This document shows positions 23,001 to 33,699 of a stretch of DNA of 64,000 nucleotides, piece by piece. Within the stretch, counting starts at the first letter, position 1. Each line of letters starts with the position of its first letter. The DNA lies in NCBI GenBank assembly GCA_958510875.1, contig OY294070.1, positions 3,348,001 through 3,412,000 of the forward strand. Direction: 5' to 3'. Under the pieces are notes generated by a model that worked only from the letters and a program-made list of their open reading frames with translations, was not told the origin of the DNA and did not search any database. Source of the stretch: Endomychus coccineus (lineage: Eukaryota > Arthropoda > Insecta > Coleoptera > Endomychidae). The translations under genes were made by a program, and so were the position numbers.

Positions 23001-23535
23001 CAAAGTACAACAGTAAAGCGAATAGAATCAATTCTATAGTATTTGAAAAAGTACGAGTTCCATATATTAGTATTACATATGAACTCGCTAGAATTACCGA
23101 TCTAGATGTACATTTTTCGTTGTTGTTTACACATATTTTATGAAGTGAATAATCAACAAGAAATGACAACAAACACATTAATAGTCTGGGAAAGAGGAGA
23201 ACGAAGTACGTAGTGATCAGAGTATAAGCAAAATATTCTTTTACAAAGTAATCTACTAGCAATAGTACTTTGTAACTTATGCCCATGGTAAAGTACGGTA
23301 TCGTCATACTTCTTATTGGAAAACTCGTGTTGAATTCCCATGGCACTCTAGTCTGGATGTTCAGAAATTTTGCTAAAAGAAGTACCGTCAAATACTGTTT
23401 CTGAAGTAATATGAAAAGCGATAGCGTACCAGATAAAACCTCCACCGATTGAAAATATTCATCAGGGTGTATATAACCTAACTGTGGAATGCAAACTAAT
23501 ATCACTCTTAAAATTGCCAAGAAGTAATAATTCAT
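20061..23535 (-). CDS. PIGZ: GPI mannosyltransferase 4 (PIG-Z/SMP3), two exons
   Basis: Adds the fourth, side-branch mannose to GPI anchor precursors in the ER from dolichol-phosphate mannose (GT22 family). Exon 1 is 23535-22433 and opens with a hydrophobic N-terminus. GYIHPDEYFQSVEVLSG holds the HPDE-type luminal catalytic motif, and TRVPWEFNTSFPIRSM follows. Exon 2 is 20913-20061 and carries HQEPRFLIPL, the second family signature. Donor TATAG|GTAAGT and acceptor TTGCAG|GATAG are in matching phase 2, giving about 651 residues with many membrane segments, typical for the family. The 1.5-kb intron holds a foldback (21365-22355) and a hammerhead-like motif. It faces SRSF1 head to head across 1.3 kb. 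PIG-B or PIG-M are less likely because of the YIHPDEYFQS form. Confidence 0.9.
21241..21287 (-). ncRNA. hammerhead-like motif in the PIGZ intron
   Basis: On the minus strand: taagtctt, ctgatga, one extra base, ggtc-gtga-gacc stem-loop, gaaa, tgtacgta, then aaga. Same layout as the motifs in the 13.6-15.05 kb foldback, with stem I partly lost. The minus strand is the transcribed strand of PIGZ, so the motif would be present in the pre-mRNA. Confidence 0.4.
21365..22355. repeat. foldback in the PIGZ intron
   Basis: ccaggctgtgaacc (left) and ggttcatagcctgg (right) mark the ends. The arms include cccaaccccacccattggg / cccaatgggtggggttggg and ctgaacacgaatccg / cggattcgtgttcag. Inside, the unit with gctgaacacgaatccg and atttacttgcaatcca is also repeated directly two or three times (21600-21960), so the inner part is partly a tandem array. 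Confidence 0.8.
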
Positions 23536-24840
23536 GGTTGAAGGTTCAAGAATTTATAAATATTTTCGAATGATTGATGGTAAGAATATTTTGAGCCTAC
23601 ATGATATTATTTGTTATTACATTTTTTTACTAATGCTTTGACGACCACATTGCCTATTTCATCGTAATCATAGAAAAATCAAAAGACGCAAGCCCAAATC
23701 CCAATCTCTGAATTTCCCAATAGTTTCAACTCGATGGTCAATCCTTGACTTTAATCATGGTCGTACATACAGATCTGGTAACTCTATGTTTGACATGAGT
23801 CTCTTACATGTCGCCAAACTCGTAGTCCCTCGCCCAGCCACCAGCTAGCGCTTGGATCGAAGTATGGTAACAATCACATTATTAAGTAAAATAACTTTTC
23901 TCATAACGCAATATTTACTATTCTGATTTGAGAGAGGAATAGAACTGTTAGTCTTGTCAAAATGTATTACTCACCTTAAAAATAACTTCCCCTTTTTCGT
24001 TATACATGCTGACATAAAAGACCTCGTTGAAACGATTTCTATCCGGAATCGCAAGCATTCACTTTTTTCGCATTTCCGCATCTTTCGGCACTTTGAAAAC
24101 AAGTTTCTTGCTTTACACTTTTGTACCCCGTTTTGCATTTCGGCGTAATGCACGGTTTCGTAATTTTTTTCTGAGAACGCCGGTATTCCTTGTGTTTACA
24201 AGTCAACAATGACAGTTGCCAGAGAACACGGTCGTTTACGTGCCAGAGATCATTCCCCGACTCATGTGCCACCCTTTTGGTACTATGCAACAGTTGACGC
24301 TTAGCGAACTCACTTCTCACATAGGAAACAGCCTCGAGTTCCCAGATCTGTATATACGACCGTGGGCGCCATAGCGTTCAAACACGGTCGTATACGTGCC
24401 TCGACTCATGCACCACCCTTTTGGTACTACCCAACAGATGACGCTTAGCGGACTCACTTCTCACACAGGAAACAGCCTCGAGTTCCCAGACCTGTATATA
24501 CGACCGTGACTACAATATACTTATCTTAATTTTACTTATCACACAACGTATAAGCTTGATAAACGGGGTTTAGGATAAGCATAGATTGGGTAGTCTTTAC
24601 AATTTCTAGGCTTCAGTATTTTACGTTCTTGTTCTATGATAGTATTGCTACGAACTGCGGTTACGAACGACGTAAGTGACAACAAAGCTATGGTCACTAC
24701 TTCCCACAGAGAATCTATATTCTATAGCTACGGTCGTTCAATCGTTCATCCTCATCGTTCATAATCGTGTTGGAGTTTTCCGAGCACGCAACACACACGC
24801 TTGTAGAGACGCCGCAGTTTAATAAGTCTGTGTTAACAAA
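23536..24840. promoter_or_regulatory. shared PIGZ/SRSF1 upstream region with a tandem duplication
   Basis: Head-to-head intergenic region of 1.3 kb. A segment of about 140 bases at 24222-24366 (acacggtcgtttacgtgcc ... tgtatatacgaccgtg) is repeated directly at 24379-24510 with few changes. Part of it (cagatctg, tacgacc) also occurs inverted near 23756. A GC-richer stretch with cacgca/acacac lies just before the SRSF1 ATG. Both promoters must be here or in the 5' UTRs; no defined core element is claimed. Confidence 0.55.
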
Positions 24841-25824
24841 ATGTCCAATAATCGTAACGATTGTAGAATATATGTGGGCAATTTACCGCCGGATATACGA
24901 TCGAAAGACATCCAAGATTTGTTTTATAAGTTCGGCAAAGTCGCTTTCGTCGATCTGAAGAACAGACGCGGACCACCCTTCGCCTTTGTAGAATTCGATG
25001 ACCCTAGGTAAGTCCAAGCTTCTACTTGTTATTCCTTTCTTAACGAGTTTTAATTATTTTTAGGGACGCCGATGATGCGGTTCATGCACGAGATGGGTAC
25101 GACTACGACGGATACCGACTTCGCGTGGAATTCCCAAGAGGAGGCGGCCATGGCGGCGGTGGTGGTGGAGGAGGAGGAGGCGGCGGTGGCGGAGGTGGCT
25201 TCCGTGGTGGTCGAGGTGGTGGTGGCGGTGGAGGCGGAGGAGACAGAGGCAGAAGCTCCAGAGGACCTCCAGCTAGAAGATCACAATTTAGAGTTCTTGT
25301 AACAGGTGATTGTACAATTTCTCTAATAACATGAATTGTATTTATTTGTTATTGGTGATTATGCTTATTTTCACGTATTGCTTCTTTAGGTTTGCCTCCT
25401 TCTGGTTCTTGGCAAGATCTGAAGGATCATATGCGAGAAGCTGGTGATGTTTGTTTCGCTGATTCCTTCAAGGATGGCTCGGGAGTTGTAGAATTCTTGA
25501 GATTCGAAGATATGAAGTATGCAATCAAAAAATTGGACGATTCCAGATTCCGCTCTCACGAGGTAAGATTTTTTTACATCCCATAGAATTACAACATCGA
25601 AATTTCGTTCAAGTAACTGACCCTGGGTAACGAAATATTGTTTATTGATTTGGGTACACTTGCAGGGTGAGGTATCTTATATTCGTGTGAAGGAAGATCG
25701 TGGTGGCAGTGACAGACGATCCGGTGGTCGTTCTAGAAGTCGTTCCTATTCACCACGTAGACGAGGCTCGCCCACCTACAGCCCTGTCAAACGCAGTTAT
25801 TCACGTAGCAGATCTCGTTCGTAA
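24841..25824 (+). CDS. SRSF1: SR splicing factor SRSF1 (SF2/ASF), four exons
   Basis: Binds exonic enhancers in pre-mRNA and promotes splice-site choice; nuclear, shuttling. Exons: 24841-25007, 25064-25305, 25390-25562 and 25666-25824, all with GT-AG borders and matching phases, giving 246 residues against about 248 in mammals. RRM1 carries RIYVGNLP (RNP2) and PFAFVEFDD (RNP1). A glycine-rich linker follows, longer than in mammals (more than 20 glycines from GGT/GGA/GGC codons). The second, pseudo-RRM has the invariant [14 protein letters not shown] short RS tail ends SRSRSRS. Introns are 56-103 bases. The glycine run is a GC-rich island in AT-rich DNA and may vary in length between individuals. 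Confidence 0.97.
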
Positions 25825-28235
25825 ATATATCTTCTACACCCCTTCGAACCATATTAATTCTGTTAATATAAGGAGGAGGTTACTGTTCGTTTCGATATGT
25901 ACGTATGTTTCGTTAGTTCACTATTGAGTTAACGGGATATGTTTTACTTTGTCCTTTCTTCTTTTGTTACGATGTCCAGTTCAATTCAGATGTGACCTAA
26001 CTTTGAAAATATGATTGTCAAAATATGTACCATCGCAGATTTTAGTTTCCTTGTGGCAACTGACATTCTGCAACCACGAAACGAAATTCATTTAAAATTG
26101 TAGCAGTTATTTTTAATTCTTAGAAACCAGTATGATGGAATTGATTCACTTCCTAATTTGTTCCTTTGTAAACATTTCGAATCTGAATTGGTGGACAATA
26201 CATTTTATTTTGTAAACTGGCGCAATCTAAATTGCATGTAGAAAACATTGACTTATCCTTATTTTAAATTTTACTCCTTTAGTTCCACCCGAAACTTAAT
26301 TTTTAGATTAATTCATTGAGGGCACAGCTTCAGTTACAGAAAAATGTTTGAATATAATATTAAATTTGGTTCAATCAGAATTGTATCATTATAAAATGCA
26401 CCATTATGGGGTTCTACATGCAATATTTTTCAACTGGGGCTCTGCAACCTGTGAAAACACTTGTTTTAAGTGAAAGTTGAATAAGGCACTAATATGTATT
26501 CTTTTTTTTTGTTACCGTACAATTGCTGAAATTTCACTTTGTCAGCGTTGGATTGGAAAAATAAATTCGCTAGTAAATGACGTATGTTCTTCTATCATTG
26601 ACACCACCACACACATATGGACTTTTACGATAAGCAAGGGGACTGATTGTGTAAACGGGAGATTTTCTTTAACACGGGACAGAATCTCACGCATCATGCA
26701 CAGGATACTTGATCGAGCAAACAAGTTCGAACGCGTTCATATTGGGACAGGAAACTCGATCGCTCTCGTTTTATGACGAAACTCGTTTGAACACGTTCAC
26801 ATAGGAAAGGAAACTCGTTGGAACGCGACTCGCTTTAGGATAGGAGATTTGTTGGGACAGGACTCTCGTTGGAACACGACGGATCTGGACCCTCTCGTTT
26901 TTTCTTTTCATATTAAGGAATGCTGTGTGTGTGTTTTTTGGAACAATTTTGGGACCGTTTCGTAAAGTATTTAAAAATTTGGATTCAGGATTGAGGATTT
27001 GAGTGAACATCGGGGATTCAATGTAGGATTAAAGGAATTTCATGGGATCTCAAGATCGGAAATTTTCGGATATTGAGGAAAGGATTTTTGCAAATAAGGA
27101 GTATTAAAAGCGGGGATAAGGAGGACTCTTAAGGATTTTAATAGGCAAGTTAAGGGTTGATTTAATAATCTATGTTTTTAGTTTGTTGAAATTGAACTAA
27201 TAATAGTATATTAAATGATAGCATAAATACTTTTTCCAAGCTATCTGAGTCATTAGAAATATTTTTCCCTTTTGCCCTTGAAAAAAAAAAATTCAACACT
27301 AAAATATTGTAAACAACCCTTGAATTCAAACTTAATTACTTACTGAAACGGGAGGCTCCATTGGAAAAATTTTAATATATGCATAAAATTGGGGTCTTTC
27401 TATTCATAATATACAGTCTGTATATGTTTCACCAACAGGTGTCACATTAGGGGTGAAATATAATGTATAGGTTTGTGATTTTCAATGGATGAATATATTC
27501 AATGCATTCTAAACAATTTAATATAAAACAAAACTATTATTTTTTTAATGGTTTCTCATAAACTAACATTCCTAATTAAAAACACAAATATAATGAAAAA
27601 TCCTACAAATATTCTTGTTTGTAACAATATCCTAATTTCAATATTGTAAATGAATTTTTTCTGCAATACAATAGGTCTATCGGACCAGGAGACATTTGCA
27701 TTAGGATTACAGGATTTTCTTTGTTGGAAGAATATTTGTTTATTTCATTGTTGGACTCCGTGGGAGGAATTTTACTTTGTAGGAATCTGAAAAAAGGATA
27801 TCTTCATTCTTAATTATGTCTAGCGCAGGATTTAGTAAGATATATTGACGATTCACATTTTTCTCGACATGACCGGACCATCGGATTTTTCAGGTATATT
27901 AGTTGAATTTTTTAATTATTTCCATTTCTAATTTGAGTGTTGTGGCTTTATTGTTGTCAGCTTTGTACCATTTTTGATATTTTCATCAATAAATCATATA
28001 AATTTAAATTGAATTTATTTACCTTTATTCATCCCTTCCAATACACGATCAATCAATGGAAAATGGTAGAAGATGAAAGTTTCATTGAAGTCACACGATT
28101 TTATAATGAAAGGTTAATATTGCAATTATGGATATTTCATCAAATGGAAAAAATAAAAAAATATTACCTGTGAAATGAAACTACGTTTTAAATATTTATA
28201 TAGAGGAGAGGTAGGTGAGAGAGGAAAAGAGGTAA
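25825..28235. other. SRSF1 3' UTR and intergenic DNA
   Basis: The first several hundred bases are likely 3' UTR. At 26720-26890 short degenerate direct repeats occur (variants of gaacacgttcacatagga and aggaaactcgttgg). Nothing coding was recognised between there and the satellite. Confidence 0.45.
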
Positions 28236-31200
28236 TACAACCATTCAAAGTTATTACACTGTGTTCTATGTTTGATTTTTTCTGTTTTTAGGATAAAAGC
28301 TTCAATGGGGTAATATATTTTGATATGTTTGCTTTTTTACCTTTTGTAGGTTTGATTTCTTCCGTTTTTAGGATAAAAGCTTCATTGGGGTGACATTTTT
28401 GCTTTTTTACCTTTTGTAGGTTTGATTTTTTCTGATTTTAGGATAAAAGCTTCATCGGGGTGATATATTTTAATATTTTTGCTTTTTCACCTTAAGTAGG
28501 TTTGATTTCTTCTGTTATTAGGATAAAAGCTTCATTGGAGTGACATATTTTTGATTTTTTCTGTTTTTAGGATAAAAGCTTCATTGGGGCGATATATTTT
28601 AATATTTTTGCTTTTGAACCTTTAGTAGGTTTGATTTCTTCTGTTTTTAGGATAAAAGCTTCATTGGGGTGACATATTTTTGCTTTTTTACCTTTTGTAG
28701 GTTTGATTTTTCTGTTTTTAGAATAAAAGCTTCATTGAGGTGACATATTTTTGCTTTTTTACCTACAAATGTTTGATTTTTTTCCGTTTTTAGGGTAAAA
28801 GCTTCATTGAGGTGATATATTTTGATATTTTTACTTTTTTACCTTTTGTAGGTTTGCTTTATTCCGTTTTTAGGATGAAAGCTTCATTGGGGTGATATAT
28901 TTTAATATTTTTGCTTTTTTACCGTTTGTAGATTTGATTTCTTCTGTTTTTAGTATAAAAGCTTCATTGGAGTGACATATTTTTGCTTTTTTACCTTTTG
29001 TAGGTTTGATTTTTTCGGTTTTTAGGATAAAAGCTTCATTGGGGTGATACATTTTAATATTTTTGCTTTTTTACCTTTTCTAGGTTTGATTTATTCCGTT
29101 CTTAGGATAAAAGCTTCATTGGGGTGACATATTTTTGCTTTTTTACCTTTTGTAGGTTTGAGTTTTTCTGTTTTTAGGATAAAAGCTTCATCGGGGTGAT
29201 ATATTTTAATATTTTTGCTTTTTCACCTTAAGTAGGTTTGATTTCTTCTGTTATTAGGATAAAAGCTTCATTGGAGTGACATATTTTTGATTTTTTCTGT
29301 TTTTAGGATAAATGCTTAATTGGGGCGATATATTTTAATATTTTTGCTTTTTAACCTTTAGTAGGTTTGATTTCTTCTGTTTTTAGGATAAAAGCTTCAT
29401 TGGGGTGACATATTTTTGCTTTTTTACCTTTTGTAGGTTTGATTTTTCTGTTTTTAGAATAAAAGCTTCATTGAGGTGACATATTTTTGCTTTTTTACCT
29501 ACAAAGGTTTGATTTTTTCTGTTTTTAGGGTAAAAGCTTCATTGAGGTGATATATTTTGATATTTTTACTTTTTTACCTTTTGTAGGTTTGCTTTATTCC
29601 GTTTTTAGGATGAAAGCTTCATTGGGGTGATATATTTTAATATTTTTGCTTTTTTACCGTTTGTAGATTTGATTTCTTCTGTTTTTAGTATAAAAGCTTC
29701 ATTGGAGTGACATATTTTTGCTTTTTTACCTTTTGTAGGTTTGATTTTTTCGGTTTTTAGGATAAAAGCTTCATTGGGGTGATACATTTTAATATTTTTG
29801 CTTTTTTACCTTTTCTAGGTTTGATTTATTCCGTTCTTAGGATAAAAGCTTCATTGGGGTGACATATTTTTGCTTTTTTACCTTTTGTAGGTTTGAGTTT
29901 TTCTGTTTTTAGGATAAAAGCTTCATCGGGGTGATATATTTTAATATTTTTGCTTTTTCACCTTAAGTAGGTTTGATTTCTTCTGTTATTAGGATAAAAG
30001 CTTCATTGGAGTGACATATTTTTGATTTTTTACCTACAAATGTTTGATTTTTTTCCGTTTTTAGGGTAAAAGCTTCATTGAGGTGATATATTTTGATATT
30101 TTTACTTTTTTACCTTTTGTAGGTTTGCTTTATTCCGTTTTTAGGATGAAAGCTTCATTGGGGTGATATATTTTAATATTTTTGCTTTTTTACCGTTTGT
30201 AGATTTGATTTCTTCTGTTTTTAGTATAAAAGCTTCATTGGAGTGACATATTTTTGCTTTTTTACCTTTTGTAGGTTTGATTTTTTCGGTTTTTAGGATA
30301 AAAGCTTCATTGGGGTGATACATTTTAATATTTTTGCTTTTTTACCTTTTCTAGGTTTGATTTATTCCGTTCTTAGGATAAAAGCTTCATTGGGGTGACA
30401 TATTTTTGCTTTTTTACCTTTTGTAGGTTTGAGTTTTTCTGTTTTTAGGATAAAAGCTTCATCGGGGTGATATATTTTAATATTTTTGCTTTTTCACCTT
30501 AAGTAGGTTTGATTTCTTCTGTTATTAGGATAAAAGCTTCATTGGAGTGACATATTTTTGATTTTTTACCTACAAATGTTTGATTTTTTTCCGTTTTTAG
30601 GGTAAAAGCTTCATTGAGGTGATATATTTTGATATTTTTACTTTTTTACCTTTTGTAGGTTTGCTTTATTCCGTTTTTAGGATGAAAGCTTCATTGGGGT
30701 GATATATTTTAATATTTTTGCTTTTTTACCGTTTGTAGATTTGATTTCTTCTGTTTTTAGTATAAAAGCTTCATTGGAGTGACATATTTTTGCTTTTTTA
30801 CCTTTTGTAGGTTTGATTTTTTCGGTTTTTAGGATAAAAGCTTCATTGGGGTGATACATTTTAATATTTTTGCTTTTTTACCTTTTCTAGGTTTGATTTA
30901 TTCCGTTCTTAGGATAAAAGCTTCATTGGGGTGACATATTTTTGCTTTTTTACCTTTTGTAGGTTTGAGTTTTTCTGTTTTTAGGATAAAAGCTTCATCG
31001 GGGTGATATATTTTAATATTTTTGCTTTTTCACCTTAAGTAGGTTTGATTTTTCTGTTTTTAGAATAAAAGCTTCATTGGGGTGACATATTTTTGCTTTT
31101 TTACCTTTTGTAGGTTTGATTTTTCTGTTTTTAGAATAAAAGCTTCATTGAGGTGACATATTTTTGCTTTTTTACCTACAAATGTTTGATTTTTTTCCGT

Positions 31201-33030
31201 TTTTAGGGTAAAAGCTTCATTGAGGTGATATATTTTGATATTTTTACTTTTTTACCTTTTGTAGGTTTGCTTTATTCCGTTTTTAGGATGAAAGCTTCAT
31301 TGGGGTGATATATTTTAATATTTTTGCTTTTTTACCGTTTGTAGATTTGATTTCTTCTGTTTTTAGTATAAAAGCTTCATTGGAGTGACATATTTTTGCT
31401 TTTTTACCTTTTGTAGGTTTGATTTTTCGGTTTTTAGGATAAAAGCTTCATTGGGGTGATACATTTTAATATTTTTGCTTTTTTACCTTTTCTAGGTTTG
31501 ATTTATTCCGTTCTTAGGATAAAAGCTTCATTGGGGTGACATATTTTTGCTTTTTTACCTTTTGTAGGTTTGAGTTTTTCTGTTTTTAGGATAAAAGCTT
31601 CATCGGGGTGATATATTTTAATATTTTTGCTTTTTCACCTTAAGTAGGTTTGATTTCTTCTGTTATTAGGATAAAAGCTTCATTGGAGTGACATATTTTT
31701 GATTTTTTCTGTTTTTAGGATAAATGCTTAATTGGGGCGATATATTTTAATATTTTTGCTTTTTAACCTTTAGTAGGTTTGATTTCTTCTGTTTTTAGGA
31801 TAAAAGCTTCATTGGGGTGACATATTTTTGCTTTTTTACCTTTTGTAGGTTTGATTTTTCTGTTTTTAGAATAAAAGCTTCATTGAGGTGACATATTTTT
31901 GCTTTTTTACCTACAAAGGTTTGATTTTTTCTGTTTTTAGGGTAAAAGCTTCATTGAGGTGATATATTTTGATATTTTTACTTTTTTACCTTTTGTAGGT
32001 TTGCTTTATTCCGTTTTTAGGATGAAAGCTTCATTGGGGTGATATATTTTAATATTTTTGCTTTTTTACCGTTTGTAGATTTGATTTCTTCTGTTTTTAG
32101 TATAAAAGCTTCATTGGAGTGACATATTTTTGCTTTTTTACCTTTTGTAGGTTTGATTTTTTCGGTTTTTAGGATAAAAGCTTCATTGGGGTGATACATT
32201 TTAATATTTTTGCTTTTTTACCTTTTCTAGGTTTGATTTATTCCGTTCTTAGGATAAAAGCTTCATTGGGGTGACATATTTTTGCTTTTTTACCTTTTGT
32301 AGGTTTGAGTTTTTCTGTTTTTAGGATAAAAGCTTCATCGGGGTGATATATTTTAATATTTTTGCTTTTTCACCTTAAGTAGGTTTGATTTCTTCTGTTA
32401 TTAGGATAAAAGCTTCATTGGAGTGACATATTTTTGATTTTTTCTGTTTTTAGGATAAATGCTTAATTGGGGCGATATATTTTTGCTTTTTAACCTTTAG
32501 TAGGTTTGATTTCTTCTGTTTTTAGGATAAAAGCTTCATTGGGGTGACATATTTTTGCTTTTTTACCTTTTGTAGGTTTGATTTTTCTGTTTTTAGAATA
32601 AAAGCTTCATTGAGGTGACATATTTTTGCTTTTTTACCTACAAAGGTTTGATTTTTTCTGTTTTTAGGGTAAAAGCTTCATTGAGGTGATATATTTTGAT
32701 ATTTTTACTTTTTTACCTTTTGTAGGTTTGCTTTATTCCGTTTTTAGGATGAAAGCTTCATTGGGGTGATATATTTTAATATTTTTGCTTTTTTACCGTT
32801 TGTAGATTTGATTTCTTCTGTTTTTAGGATAAAAGCTTCATTGGGGTGATACATTTTAATATTTTTGCTTTTTTACCTTTTCTAGGTTTGATTTATTCCG
32901 TTCTTAGGATAAAAACTTCATTGGGGTGACATATTTTTGCTTTTTTACCTTTTGTAGGTTTGATTTTTTCTGTTTTTAGGATGAAAGCTTCATTGGGGTG
33001 ACATATTTTGATACTTTGTTACCTTTTGTA
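28236..33030. repeat. satellite array, 60-80 bp monomers, 536-bp higher-order unit
   Basis: Nearly 4.8 kb of tandem repeats. Each monomer has a T-rich part (tttttaccttttgtagg), tttgattt, ctgtttttag, then gataaaagcttcattgggg and a tgacatattt or tgatatatttt ending. Alternating monomer types build a larger block that recurs exactly every 536 bases (starts 29605, 30141, 30677); longer blocks of about 735 and 1340 bases occur on either side. Many monomers contain a HindIII site. On the minus strand some blocks form a 60-codon frame rich in lysine (NEAFILKTE), an effect of the repeat and not a gene. Confidence 0.95.
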
Positions 33031-33699
33031 CGTATACAAAAAAAATTGTTAAATTTCTTGAAATGTTATAGCTAACTATCAAGCTTATAAATATCATTTG
33101 CTTCAGTTTTACATTCGTTATCCCATGACCAACATTCACGATAATATGGTTTCGCTAGGGGTTTTCGAAAAATTTACTTTAAAATAAACAAGTTTATGTA
33201 TTAATGTAATGTGCTCAAATATTTTTTCAATCGGAAAATTATTAAACTTTAATTTCCAGTTACAATTGTTTGAGCAATCATTCAAATAAGATTGTTTCTG
33301 AATATTCAATAAAAATAGGTTGTGCTACATCTATTAGTTATTATTGTTGTCTTTTAAATTGATCACGATTATTTTTAGGATATATTTATAAGCCGAGATA
33401 ATTAAGGTTCTGAAGCGGAATCGATTAATTCTAAAATGTCTTAAAATTAAAAGTTAATTCATCAAGTGACCTACGGCGGCCATTACAGACTACGTAATTG
33501 GCATTTTTCTCATGGCCTGGTTCTAGAGTGCACTGTCAGTACACGTATCAAAATAGGTGTTTCTAACCAAACCAAACAAATAACAACTGCTAACGTTCTA
33601 AGATATCCTATTGCAAATGTTTTGTTTAAAAGCGTACCTTTTCATTTTATTCTGATATTGTAATTTTAAACTATAATTATAAGAAGCATTCCATGTAAA
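33031..33699. promoter_or_regulatory. VPS53 upstream region and 5' UTR
   Basis: Unique-looking AT-rich sequence between the satellite and the VPS53 start codon. It must hold the promoter, but no specific element can be named. Confidence 0.4.

Noticed and set aside
25072..25302. Glu/Ala-rich frame overlapping SRSF1 exon 2
   Set aside because: Out-of-frame reading of the glycine-codon repeat of SRSF1.
28870..32199. Five identical 60-codon minus-strand frames (NEAFILKTE...)
   Set aside because: They are produced by the satellite repeat itself and recur with its period; no start context or non-repeat coding signal.
28236..33030. CRISPR-like regular repeats
   Set aside because: Monomers are contiguous and related throughout, with no unique spacers, and the genome is animal.
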